From PWQG01 sp050486205 (GTDB taxonomy: Bacteria; Pseudomonadota; Gammaproteobacteria; Pseudomonadales; Pseudohongiellaceae): a stretch of 64,000 nucleotides of DNA. This document shows positions 43,795-52,206 of this stretch, piece after piece (within the stretch, counting starts at the first letter, position 1; each line of letters opens with the position of its first letter). A program made the translations under genes and the position numbers. The stretch spans positions 1 through 64,000 of the forward strand of contig JBJHCW010000007.1 of assembly GCA_050486205.1 (NCBI GenBank), written 5' to 3'. Below the pieces are notes generated by a model, which was not told the origin of the DNA, made no database searches, and saw only the letters and a program-made list of their open reading frames with translations.

Positions 43795-44568
43795 CTAGCC
43801 AAAGGCCAGAAAATGGGGATTCTCGAATTCGGGTTTCCCGTAGCGCAGATCATTGTGGTCAATATCTGTCAGCCGGCCCCCGGCCGCTGCCAGCACGGCA
43901 TGTCCCGCACCGATGTCCCACTCCATAGTGCGCCCCAGACGTGGATACAGGTCTGCTTCGCCCGCAGCCACCAGGCATATTTTCAGTGAGGAACCGGCGC
44001 TGCGCAATTCAGCGACTTTCTGATCGCCCAGCAATTGTTTGAGTGCCTCCGGGTCGCCATGTGAGCGACTTGCTACCACGGTCAAACCCGCCTCCGGCAC
44101 AGGTCGCACCTTGATGCTGCGTTGCTGACCGCCTTCCTGCACAAACGCGCCCAGGCCTTGCGCGCCGCCAAACAGTCGGTCGATGGCCGGCGCATAGACC
44201 ACACCCAGAACCGGCTTTCCGTTTTCAATCAGGGCAATGTTCACTGTAAATTCACCATTGCGACTGATGAACTCCTTTGTGCCATCCAGCGGGTCCACCA
44301 GCCAGAACAGATCGTCAACCTTTTCTGTATTTCCGGCAGCCACTGCCTCCTCTGCGACAATGGGAATCTGTGGGGTGAGTTTGCGCAGTTCGGCCACTAT
44401 CACAGCTTCTGCTTTTTCATCCGCCTCGGTCACCGGAGAATTGTCATCCTTGCCTCGAACAGAAAAGTCCGTGGCGTACACTGCCATGATCACGCTGCCG
44501 GCATTGCGCGCCAGGTCAGTGATATTTTCAAGAAGATCTGATCGGTCATTCAATAAATTGTGTTCCAT
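43795..44568 (-). CDS. cysQ: 3'(2'),5'-bisphosphate nucleotidase
   Basis: 257 residues of the inositol-monophosphatase fold. Motif EEAVAAG supplies metal-binding glutamates, DPLDGTKEFISRNGEFTVNIALIE is the CysQ-specific metal motif, and MEWDIGAGHAVLAAAGG the third. It recycles PAP, the by-product of PAPS reduction, to AMP, and so protects sulfate assimilation. It ends the minus-strand operon cysD-cysNC-permease-cysQ, starting 19 bases after the permease gene. Confidence 0.94.
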   Translation of the reverse strand: MEHNLLNDRSDLLENITDLARNAGSVIMAVYATDFSVRGKDDNSPVTEADEKAEAVIVAELRKLTPQIPIVAEEAVAAGNTEKVDDLFWLVDPLDGTKEFISRNGEFTVNIALIENGKPVLGVVYAPAIDRLFGGAQGLGAFVQEGGQQRSIKVRPVPEAGLTVVASRSHGDPEALKQLLGDQKVAELRSAGSSLKICLVAAGEADLYPRLGRTMEWDIGAGHAVLAAAGGRLTDIDHNDLRYGKPEFENPHFLAFG

Positions 44569-44587
44569 GAGTCATACAGTCCTTTCG

Positions 44588-46333
44588 CTAGAGAGGGAAG
44601 AAGGCAGGCAGCAGGTAAGCGGCCAGTCCCAGGTATACAACGGTCAGTGGGAAGCCTGCGCGCAGGTAATCCTGGAGTCTGTAGCCGCCCGGTGACATCA
44701 CCATCAGGTTGGTCTGGTAGCCGTGCGGTGTCAGAAATGAAGCGCTGGCGCCATAGATCACGGCCATGACAAATGGCATATATGACACGTCCAGTGACAG
44801 GGCAGTGCTCAGCGCCACCGGAAACATCAGAGCCGCCGCCGCATTGTTGGTCATCATTTCCGTGAGCAGTGTGGTGAGTAACAACACAACCACCAGGGCA
44901 AGGCGCGGGTCTTCGCCGAGCGCCGAAAGAGCAGTGGTTGCGATCATGGCCGCCAAACCGCTGGCACTCAATACATGGCTCACCACCAACGCCGAGGCAA
45001 TGGTGAAAATCAGTTGCCAGGGCACATTACGGCGAAGCTCGCTGGCGCGCACCAGTCCGGTTGCCAGGTACATCACCAACAGACAGATCAGGCCATTGAT
45101 GAACGGGAACCAACCCATGGCGGCGCCCAATATGACCGAGGCAAAACTGCCTAGCGCGAGCACACCTTTCCATGGTTTGGCAAACTTGGTGACGATCGGG
45201 CGTGACACGGGGATGAAGTTGCGTGTCAGGTTGTTTCGTGACTGGAAATCGCGGCCGACAGCCAGCACCAGAATGTCTCCGGCCATCAGACGCTCCGGCT
45301 GCTGACCACGAGTCACACCCGCGCGATTGTCAAAACGCACCGTGGTGGGTCGCACGGCCACCAGCGCGGCGTCGAACTGGGTTCGGAAATCGATTTTACG
45401 CAAACGCTTGTTTCGCAGCACGGATTCACCACTGACCATGACTTCAAGCAGGTTGCTGGTTGGTACACCTTCCGCGTGTCCGCCAATCTCCAGACCCGGG
45501 AACTGCGCCAGCAAATCCAGCCGGCTGACGTCCCCGGCAAATACCAGCACGTCACCGGCTCGCACGGTCTGTTGTGGCCTCACAGGTGCAATCAAAAGAT
45601 CCGGACGTACAATTTCGATCAGACGCAGTGCATCCAGCTGGTTCAACCGGTTGTTTTCCACCGTGCGGCCAACCAGGGGTGAGTCCGGTGTGACCAGGGC
45701 CTCGATCAGGTAGTCTTCACGGGCTGGATCATCAATGTCTGCGGGCTTCATCAGCCAGGGATACAGCAGCACCATCACCAGTGCGCAGGCACTGAACAGC
45801 ACAATGCCCAGAGAGAACGGTGTGAATATGCCCAAAGCAGGCAACCCGGCACCTACCACAAATCCACCGACCAGCAAATTGGTAGAGGTGCCAATCAATG
45901 TCATCATGCCGCCCATGGTCGCGGCGTATGACAGTGGCAACAGAAAGCGCGGCGAATGCCGTTTGCACGCTGCTCTCAACGGCCCGATCAGTGAGGCCAC
46001 CACTGCTGTGTTGTTCAGGAAGGCCGAATGCAGGCCGGTCAAACCGATCAATTTGAACAGGGCCCAACGATAGGAGCCTTTGACTATCCGGTGTGTCCAG
46101 GTCTCCAGCATGCGCACCTTGTCCAGTACCGTAGCAACCAGCATCAGCAGCACCACGGTCACCAGGCCGGGGTTGATGAGCTGTCGGGACAACGCGTCGA
46201 ATTCAATCAGGCCGGTAACAAAAAACAGGAAAGCTGCCGAGGAAAATACGGTTGCAACAGAAAACCGGCCCCAGACCAGCAGGCCAATAAGGGTGAGCAG
46301 GGTAGCAGTGATAAGAATCTGCGAGGCGTCCAT
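44588..46333 (-). CDS. SLC13/DASS-type permease with two RCK_C domains, probable sulfate transporter
   Basis: 581 residues. Two halves of membrane helices flank a cytoplasmic insert (about 205-390) with two TrkA-C (RCK_C) modules: SPLVGRTVENNRLNQLDALRLIEIVRPDLL...AGDVLVFAGD and ESVLRNKRLRKIDFRTQFDAALVAVRP...AGDILVLAVG. The transport motifs HSAFLNNTAVV and MTNNAAAALMFPVA are those of the anion transporter family. Direct linkage to cysD and cysNC (stop and start of neighbours abut at 46333/46334) argues that the cargo is sulfate, as for the Chlamydomonas SLT type. No CysTWA transporter is present in the window. Confidence 0.88.
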   Translation of the reverse strand: MDASQILITATLLTLIGLLVWGRFSVATVFSSAAFLFFVTGLIEFDALSRQLINPGLVTVVLLMLVATVLDKVRMLETWTHRIVKGSYRWALFKLIGLTGLHSAFLNNTAVVASLIGPLRAACKRHSPRFLLPLSYAATMGGMMTLIGTSTNLLVGGFVVGAGLPALGIFTPFSLGIVLFSACALVMVLLYPWLMKPADIDDPAREDYLIEALVTPDSPLVGRTVENNRLNQLDALRLIEIVRPDLLIAPVRPQQTVRAGDVLVFAGDVSRLDLLAQFPGLEIGGHAEGVPTSNLLEVMVSGESVLRNKRLRKIDFRTQFDAALVAVRPTTVRFDNRAGVTRGQQPERLMAGDILVLAVGRDFQSRNNLTRNFIPVSRPIVTKFAKPWKGVLALGSFASVILGAAMGWFPFINGLICLLVMYLATGLVRASELRRNVPWQLIFTIASALVVSHVLSASGLAAMIATTALSALGEDPRLALVVVLLLTTLLTEMMTNNAAAALMFPVALSTALSLDVSYMPFVMAVIYGASASFLTPHGYQTNLMVMSPGGYRLQDYLRAGFPLTVVYLGLAAYLLPAFFPL

Positions 46334-48235
46334 TTAGATAATGCCGTTGTCCAGCAGGAATTTGACCACCTTGCTGGCGCTTTGCTCCGGTGATTCGTTC
46401 TCCGTGTTCACCGTCAACGCCGGTGCGGCCGGTATTTCGTAGGGTGAGTCTATACCGGTAAAGTTCTTCAGTTCACCGCTGCGGGCTTTTTTGTACAAGC
46501 CCTTCACGTCGCGCTGCTCAGCCACTTCCAGCGAGGTGGCCACGTAGATTTCGTAGAACTGGTCTTCACCAATGGTCTGTTTGGCCTGGATACGCTCGGC
46601 GCGAAACGGTGATATGAAGGCCGTCAATACCAGCAGCCCGGCATCAGCCATCAGTTTCGCCACTTCCGACACCCGACGGATGTTCTCCACCCGATCCGCA
46701 TCTGTAAAGCCAAGATCCCGGTTCAGTCCATGGCGAACATTGTCACCGTCCAGCAGGTAGGAGTGCCTGCCCAGTGCGAACAGCTGCTGTTCTACATGGT
46801 TGGCAATGGTTGACTTACCCGCTCCTGACAGACCGGTAAACCACAACACGGCTGGCGTCTGGTTTTTCTGGGCCGCGCGAGCGGTTTTGTCCACAGTAAA
46901 ATGTTGCAGATGGATATTGTGAGAGCGGCGCAGGGCAAAGTGCAGCATGCCGGCGCCCATGGTCTGCTGCGTCTGGCGGTCAATGAGGATGAAACCACCC
47001 ATTTCCCTGTTGCTTGCATACGGTTCAAACGCCACGGCCCGATCCAGACTGATATTGCACACGGCAATTTCGTTCAGCTTCAGCTCGGTCGCGGCCACAT
47101 GTTCCATGCTGTTCACATTGACTCTGTACTTGAGCGCGGTCACGGTGGCGTTGACCAACTGCGCACCAATCTTGATGCGGTAAGGGCGACCGACAAACAT
47201 CGGTTCCTCAGCCATCCATACAACATCGCACTCAAACTGGTCCGCGGTTTCTGCCGGTGAGTCCGCCGCTGAAATCACATTGCCTCGCGAGACATCCACT
47301 TCGTCAGCCAGGGTAATGGTCACGTTCTGTCCTGCCACAGCCACTGGCAGATCACCGTCCATGCTCACCAGTTGCTTCACCGTGCTCTTCTGCCCGGAGG
47401 GCTGGATGCGGACCCGGTCCCCAGGCCGTATCTGGCCACTGGCCAGCACACCACAGAAGCCACGAAAATCCGAATTGGCCCGGTTCACCCATTGCACCGG
47501 CAAGCGCATGGGCAGTGCCTGCAACGATGTGCTGTCCACCTCGCAGGTTTCAAGATAAGCCATCAGTGTTGGCCCCTTGTACCAGGGTGTGCGTTCACTG
47601 CGTGTGATCATGTTGTCGCCACCCAGTGCGGACAGCGGAATGGTGGTGATGTCAGTCAGCCCAATCTGCTCGGCAAATGCCCGATACTCTTTTTCAATAG
47701 CGTCGTAACGCGACTGGTCAAAGTCCACCAGATCCATCTTGTTGATGGCCAGTACGACCTGCTTGATGCCTATCAGGCTGACCAGGAAACTGTGGCGCCG
47801 GGTCTGGGTCAATACGCCCTTGCGAGCGTCCACCAGAATCACGGCAACATCCGCAGTGGAGGCGCCAGTCACCATATTGCGGGTGTACTGCTCATGGCCC
47901 GGGGTGTCTGCGACAATGAATTTGCGCTTGTCGGTGGAGAAAAAACGGTAGGCCACATCAATGGTGATGCCTTGCTCGCGCTCGGCGGCAAGTCCGTCCA
48001 CCAGCAGAGCAAAATCCACCTCGCCGCCCTGGGTTCCCCAGCGTTTTGAGTCCGACTCCATGGCTGCAAGCTGGTCATCAAACAGCATTTTGGAATCGTA
48101 AAGCAGACGGCCGATCAGGGTGGACTTGCCGTCGTCGACGGAGCCGCAGGTGATAAAGCGCAGCAGGGTTTTCTGTTCGTGCTGTTTCAGGTATTCGGCG
48201 ATGTCGCCGGCAATAAGATCCGATACATGTGCCAT
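46334..48235 (-). CDS. cysNC: Bifunctional sulfate adenylyltransferase GTPase subunit / APS kinase (CysNC)
   Basis: 633 residues. The N-terminal GTPase (1-430) has GSVDDGKST (31-39), DTPGHEQYTRNM and NKMD, and elongation-factor-like beta domains. The C-terminal APS kinase (about 445-633) has the P-loop GLSGAGKST and the APS-binding region DGDNVRHGLNRDLGFT. With CysD it makes APS from sulfate and ATP using GTP hydrolysis, then phosphorylates it to PAPS. Its ATG shares one base with the cysD stop (TGATG). The fusion means no separate cysC is required. Confidence 0.97.
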   Translation of the reverse strand: MAHVSDLIAGDIAEYLKQHEQKTLLRFITCGSVDDGKSTLIGRLLYDSKMLFDDQLAAMESDSKRWGTQGGEVDFALLVDGLAAEREQGITIDVAYRFFSTDKRKFIVADTPGHEQYTRNMVTGASTADVAVILVDARKGVLTQTRRHSFLVSLIGIKQVVLAINKMDLVDFDQSRYDAIEKEYRAFAEQIGLTDITTIPLSALGGDNMITRSERTPWYKGPTLMAYLETCEVDSTSLQALPMRLPVQWVNRANSDFRGFCGVLASGQIRPGDRVRIQPSGQKSTVKQLVSMDGDLPVAVAGQNVTITLADEVDVSRGNVISAADSPAETADQFECDVVWMAEEPMFVGRPYRIKIGAQLVNATVTALKYRVNVNSMEHVAATELKLNEIAVCNISLDRAVAFEPYASNREMGGFILIDRQTQQTMGAGMLHFALRRSHNIHLQHFTVDKTARAAQKNQTPAVLWFTGLSGAGKSTIANHVEQQLFALGRHSYLLDGDNVRHGLNRDLGFTDADRVENIRRVSEVAKLMADAGLLVLTAFISPFRAERIQAKQTIGEDQFYEIYVATSLEVAEQRDVKGLYKKARSGELKNFTGIDSPYEIPAAPALTVNTENESPEQSASKVVKFLLDNGII

Positions 48236-49143
48236 CAGAAATAACCCTCCTGCTTCTTCTTCTCCATGGAGGCGCTCTGGTCGTGATCGATCATGCGGCC
48301 CTGACGCTCCGAGGTGCGTGTCAACAACATCTCCTGAATGATGTCAGTCAGCGTTTCCGCCTCCGATTCCACGGCGCCGGACAGTGGATAGCAGCCCAGC
48401 GTGCGGAAGCGCACTTTCTTCATCATTGGCGTTTCACCGGTATTCAGCGGCATACGATCATCATCGACCATGATGAGCGTGCCATTGCGTTCCACCACCG
48501 GTCGCAGTTTGGCAAAGTACAGCGGCACAATGGGTATGTTCTCCAGCAGGATGTATTGCCAGATATCCAGCTCTGTCCAGTTGGACAGCGGAAAGGCACG
48601 AATGGATTCACCCGGCTGCTTCAGGCCGTTGTACAGATGCCACAGTTCCGGGCGCTGCACCTTCGGATCCCAGCGATGCTGGGCGCTGCGGAAGCTCAGA
48701 ATGCGCTCCTTGGCCCGGCTCTTTTCCTCATCCCGGCGTGCCCCGCCAAAGGCGGCATCAAAGCCGTAATGATCCAGCGCCTGCTTCAGGCCCTGGGTTT
48801 TCCACATATCGGTATGCAGGGCCGAGCCATGGTCAAAGGGGTTCACGCCCTGCGCGGTGGCTTCGGGGTTCTGCCACACCTTCAGTTCCATGCCGGATTC
48901 CCTGGCCATGCGCTCACGCATGGCGTACATGTCCTGGAATTTCCAGGTGGTGTCCACGTGCAGCAAGGGAAAGGGGGGCGGGGCGGGGAAGAATGCCTTA
49001 CGCGCCAGGTGCAGCATGACAGCGCTGTCCTTGCCGACCGAGTACAGCATCACCGGATTTTCGGCCTCGGCGACCACTTCGTACATGATGTGGATGGACT
49101 CGGCTTCGAGGCGTTGCAGGTGGGTCAGGTTAATCGGAGTCAT
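48235..49143 (-). CDS. cysD: Sulfate adenylyltransferase subunit 2
   Basis: 302 residues from ATG 49143, the same length as E. coli CysD, with INLTHLQRLEAESIHIMYEV aligned to its N-terminus. That internal ATG is preferred to 49158; GGAAAG is placed before it. The PP-loop SVGKDSAVMLHLARKAF binds ATP, and FPLLHVDTTWKFQDMYAMRE and GGARRDEEKSRAKER are further family motifs. It is the catalytic subunit that joins ATP and sulfate. First gene of the assimilation operon; its promoter lies close to the degenerate repeat at 49252. Confidence 0.97.
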   Translation of the reverse strand: MTPINLTHLQRLEAESIHIMYEVVAEAENPVMLYSVGKDSAVMLHLARKAFFPAPPPFPLLHVDTTWKFQDMYAMRERMARESGMELKVWQNPEATAQGVNPFDHGSALHTDMWKTQGLKQALDHYGFDAAFGGARRDEEKSRAKERILSFRSAQHRWDPKVQRPELWHLYNGLKQPGESIRAFPLSNWTELDIWQYILLENIPIVPLYFAKLRPVVERNGTLIMVDDDRMPLNTGETPMMKKVRFRTLGCYPLSGAVESEAETLTDIIQEMLLTRTSERQGRMIDHDQSASMEKKKQEGYF

Positions 49144-49251
49144 ACGTCGGCTTTCCATAACTTGATTGGCACGAATCTCAAACGGGAGATTTCACGAGAT
49201 GGTTTCTGGCCACTTGAGGCTGCTGGTGGGATTGCAAAGAACCAGGACGAG

Positions 49252-49304
49252 AAAAAGGGGGCTGATCTGTCAACGCGCAGCAAAATAAGTCTGTCCCCTT
49301 TTTT
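49252..49304. repeat. Dispersed GGGGACAG repeat, degenerate inverted pair
   Basis: A clear minus copy (49281-49304, with AAGTCTG in place of AAATCTG) faces a decayed plus copy starting at 49252 (AAAAAGGGGGCTGATCTG). This is the most eroded pair in the window. Confidence 0.75.
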
Positions 49305-49394
49305 ATTGGTCGGGTCAGTATAGTATGGCTTTGGCCGCGCCGTAAAACAGTTCTGCCCGGTACCTGTGGCGCGGCGGCCGGGAAAAGGGGAGGG

Positions 49395-49457
49395 AAAAGG
49401 GGACAGATTTATTTTTCGCGTCCGTCTGTGCCGAAAAATAAATCTGTCCCCTTTTTT
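49395..49457. repeat. Dispersed GGGGACAG repeat, close inverted pair
   Basis: A plus copy (49395-49418) and a minus copy (49432-49457) with a 13-base spacer. The T-run at the right end supplies the TAA stop codon (49458-49456) of the minus-strand phospholipase D-family gene. Together with the pair at 49252 it fills most of the 312-base gap 49144-49455. Confidence 0.92.
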
Positions 49458-50637
49458 ACCGCATACCAAACCATACCATCACCACCCGGTTGATGGTTCC
49501 CCACACTCTGATCTTCAGTCGATGCCACGCGCTCACCTTGCGCCATCCGGACAGTGTCCACTCGTGGCTGTCGCCGAAATCGAGCTCAAAGCTCGCAGCC
49601 ACGTCATCGGCGAGCTGGTGGTCCAGAGCGTTCTGGTTTGCCTCGAGATTCCAGTGCAGCGTCCAATGATCGAAATTGCAGGAGCCGATGGACGCCCAAT
49701 CATCCACGAGCACCGTTTTAAGGTGGATGAATCGCGGTTCGTACTCGTAGATGCGTATGCCGGCTCTCAGTAGCCGACTGAAATAGCGTTGGCCGGCGTA
49801 GCGCACGGGTGGCACATCATTCTGCTCGCCAGCCAGCAGTAGTCTCACGTCAACCCCGCGACGCGCGGCCCGTTGCAGTGCGCGCCGGATGCGCCACCCC
49901 GGCAGGAAGTAGGGCGTGGCCAGCCATATGCGATGCTCTGCCTGACGGATACTGGCGAGTAAAGCTCGCACCAGCTCGTTATTGTGACGAGACTCGGTAT
50001 AGGCAACGCGACCCTGGCCGTTGCGCGATGCTGGCCAGGCTGGAATGCGGGGGCGGCCAGGGTGCCTGGGGCGAATGAAATTGCGCAATTGCTTGCGCGC
50101 AGGCCTGTCATGAGTGCGCCAGGCGCTGTTGAACAGAACCTGCCAGTCCTGTACCACCGGGCCCTGAATGACCAGCATCTGATCGTGCCATGGTGTGACG
50201 CGGTTGTTGTCCTCGCTGGGGGTGCAGAAAGGATCGCTGAAACCGAAACCGCCGGTGCAAACAAATTTTTCATCGAATATCAGAATCTTGCGATGATCGC
50301 GGTAGAGGTTGCGTTGCCCGGCGCCCAGACGCAGGCGGTTGTAGAAGCGCAGGCCCACGCCGCCGGCGAGCAGCCTGTTGCGGCGCCCTTCATCGAGATC
50401 TGCGCTGCCCACTGCGTCGAACAGGCAGCGCACTTTAACGCCGCGCGCTGCAGCCCGGATCAGCCCATCAATAGCTTTGTCAGTGGCTGTGTCCGGCCAG
50501 ACCAGATAGAGCTCGATGTCGATGCATTTTGTGGCTTTGTCGATTTCCGAAAGGATTCGGGGGAAAAAGCGCTGACCGTCGGTCAGTAGCTCAAAGCTGC
50601 AGTTGTCGCGCCAGGGAAAATGTGTGGGGTTCTGCAC
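49456..50637 (-). CDS. Cardiolipin-synthase-like phospholipase D-family protein
   Basis: 393 residues with both HKD motifs: HRKILIFD (His115, Lys117, Asp122) and HLKTVLVD near residue 310. Each is followed by the usual GG/GS and Asn (TGGFGFSD, IGSCNFD). Two PLD half-domains without N-terminal membrane helices resemble ClsB-type cardiolipin or phosphatidylglycerol transferases. GTG at 50637 is the start, with GAGG five bases upstream. The C-terminus is basic and aromatic (WHRLKIRVWGTINRVVMVWFG) and may sit in the membrane. Inverted-repeat pairs lie on both sides. Confidence 0.87.
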   Translation of the reverse strand: MQNPTHFPWRDNCSFELLTDGQRFFPRILSEIDKATKCIDIELYLVWPDTATDKAIDGLIRAAARGVKVRCLFDAVGSADLDEGRRNRLLAGGVGLRFYNRLRLGAGQRNLYRDHRKILIFDEKFVCTGGFGFSDPFCTPSEDNNRVTPWHDQMLVIQGPVVQDWQVLFNSAWRTHDRPARKQLRNFIRPRHPGRPRIPAWPASRNGQGRVAYTESRHNNELVRALLASIRQAEHRIWLATPYFLPGWRIRRALQRAARRGVDVRLLLAGEQNDVPPVRYAGQRYFSRLLRAGIRIYEYEPRFIHLKTVLVDDWASIGSCNFDHWTLHWNLEANQNALDHQLADDVAASFELDFGDSHEWTLSGWRKVSAWHRLKIRVWGTINRVVMVWFGMR

Positions 50638-50674
50638 AGCGCCTCGACGGGTCGGCTGGTAGGGCCGCGGCAGG

Positions 50675-50791
50675 AAAAGGGGACAGATTTATTTTTGCAT
50701 TGTCGATGATCGCGGCTCTGGAAGCAAGGTCCGCTGCGGGTCCGGGACGAGGACTCCTGGTTGGTGCGGAAAATAAATCTGTCCCCTTTTT
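50675..50791. repeat. Dispersed GGGGACAG repeat, wide inverted pair
   Basis: A plus copy (50675-50698) and a minus copy (50768-50791) with 69 unrelated bases between them, in the gap between the phospholipase D-family gene and the small barrel gene. The right copy ends five bases before the barrel gene's stop. Confidence 0.92.
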
Positions 50792-50796
50792 CAGGG

Positions 50797-51333
50797 CTAG
50801 AATGAAAAGCCGACGTTAATCATCATGCCAGCCATTCCAAACACCACGGCTTCGGCATTCACGCGGTTGTGCTGAATGCCCAGACTTGGAATCACGGCAA
50901 CGGTGGTGCCGAAGCGATTGAATGGGATCTTGTCGCGGTGTTCGCCTCGATAGCCGTGGATCAGGCCACCCGTCAGTTTTAGGTAGAACTCCGTGCGATA
51001 GCTGCGTGCCATAGGCTGGCGAAAACCAGCATAGGCATAGGCGCTGCGCTGATTGAAGGAGTTTCGGAACAGTGTGGCCCCGGCCAGAGGTGTGGCCGTG
51101 TCAAACAGAGGGGTGTGGTCGACCAGCGGGTTGGTGACGAAGTTATCACCGAAGCGCTCTATGCCCAGTAGTCGCTGATTGTTGTTGTGGTACGGCTGCG
51201 GACTGAAGTGGGTGGTCCACACGGAGGCTTGCACCGCATAGTTGTGCGGTGTGTTGTCGGCCGCTGCCGGCCGCGTTATGGCCAGTGTCGCAGCGGGCAG
51301 CAGTATGAGAGCCAGCAGTGTTGTCCGCAGCAC
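50797..51333 (-). CDS. Small outer-membrane barrel-like protein (PagP-sized)
   Basis: 178 residues with a signal peptide (ending RPAAADN) and a terminal Phe (INVGFSF). The conserved pattern WTTHFSPQPYHNNNQRLLGIERF, ATLFRNSFNQRSAYAYAGFRQP, LTGGLIHGYRGEHRDKIPFNRFG and AVVFGMAGMMINVGF matches a family of small Pseudomonas-type proteins, sometimes labelled 'sn-glycerol-3-phosphate transporter' on weak grounds. Size and strand pattern fit an eight-stranded barrel with a PagP-like fold, which is inference. GTG 51333 follows GAGG by eight bases. Confidence 0.75.
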   Translation of the reverse strand: MLRTTLLALILLPAATLAITRPAAADNTPHNYAVQASVWTTHFSPQPYHNNNQRLLGIERFGDNFVTNPLVDHTPLFDTATPLAGATLFRNSFNQRSAYAYAGFRQPMARSYRTEFYLKLTGGLIHGYRGEHRDKIPFNRFGTTVAVIPSLGIQHNRVNAEAVVFGMAGMMINVGFSF

Positions 51334-51351
51334 GGGCGTGACCTCAATCGG

Positions 51352-51376
51352 AAAAGGGGACGGATTTATTTATTGC
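51352..51376 (+). repeat. Dispersed GGGGACAG repeat, diverged single plus copy
   Basis: A plus copy with GGGGACGG and an extra TTTATTGC end. No minus partner lies within 200 bases downstream. It sits in the divergent region between the small barrel gene and the SufR-like gene. Confidence 0.8.
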
Positions 51377-51401
51377 AGGCAGGGATTTTACACCAGTTGG
51401 T

Positions 51402-51437
51402 CGTCGAATTTCTGTATTTTATGCATGGAATTCGACG
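51402..51437. promoter_or_regulatory. Interrupted palindrome upstream of the SufR-like gene
   Basis: CGTCGAATT (51402-51410) and AATTCGACG (51429-51437) are exact inverted repeats around 18 bases, about 70 bases before the SufR-like start codon. The layout fits two half-sites one to two helical turns apart, or an RNA stem-loop. Confidence 0.45.
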
Positions 51438-51507
51438 CAAATCCCTACCATCTCATATACTAAAGCAAATGCTTTCATATTTCTGGTGCCGATGGCAATA
51501 TATCGCG

Positions 51508-52206
51508 ATGAGTGATCTGTCCAGCAGTCGACAAGCCATCCTGCTTCGCCTTAAAAAGCGCGGGCCGCAGAGTGTTCGTGCCCTGGCTGGGCACCTGGGC
51601 ATGACAACAATGGGCGTGCGTCAGCATCTGAATGCCTTGCAGACGGAGAGTTACGTGACGCAGTCCGAGTGGCTGACGCCGTCAAAAGCAAGAGGGCGTC
51701 CGGTGCGGCCGTGGCACCTGACGAGCAAGGGACACGCTCGTTTTCCGGACACCCATGCGGCGGTGACGGTGGATCTGATAACCAGTGTGCGCGATACATT
51801 CGGGGAGTCAGGAATGGCAGCAATGGTCCAGCATTGGGCCGAGCAACAATGGGCGCGCTATCGTGTCGCCCTGTCAGAATCCGTGGCGTCTTCAGGGGTG
51901 GCAGGTTTGCGCGAGCGACTAAAGGCCCTGGCGCGGTTGAGATCCGAGGATGGGTACCTGTGTGAAGTCAAGCTGTTGGGTGGCAGCTCGGGCGAGCGTT
52001 GGTTGCTGATAGAAAATCACTGCCCGATCCTTGCCGCGGCAACAGCCTGCCCAGGGTACTGCGGCGCGGAGCTGGCGCTTTTTCGTAGTGTGCTGAAGTC
52101 CGGTAATGAGACTGACCCTGAGGTAACGGTCGAGCGCATGAATCACATGCTCATGGGGGCGCGCCGTTGCGCGTACCGGGTTACGCTTGTTGAGGATGGC
52201 GCGTGA
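51508..52206 (+). CDS. SufR-like winged-helix regulator with four-cysteine C-terminus
   Basis: 232 residues. The N-terminal helix-turn-helix (about 10-75) reads LKKRGPQSVRALAGHLGMTTMGVRQHLNAL with a wing at RGRPVRPWHLT. The C-terminal domain holds Cys172, Cys181, Cys185 and Cys221 in the arrangement ENHCPI...ACPGYC...RRCAYR, which resembles the [4Fe-4S]-binding region of the SufR/DeoR-like regulators. It may sense iron-sulfur status or redox state. No suf/isc genes are in the window, so its targets are unknown. The 3' end overlaps the transposase gene by 26 bases on the other strand. Confidence 0.78.
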   Translation: MSDLSSSRQAILLRLKKRGPQSVRALAGHLGMTTMGVRQHLNALQTESYVTQSEWLTPSKARGRPVRPWHLTSKGHARFPDTHAAVTVDLITSVRDTFGESGMAAMVQHWAEQQWARYRVALSESVASSGVAGLRERLKALARLRSEDGYLCEVKLLGGSSGERWLLIENHCPILAAATACPGYCGAELALFRSVLKSGNETDPEVTVERMNHMLMGARRCAYRVTLVEDGA

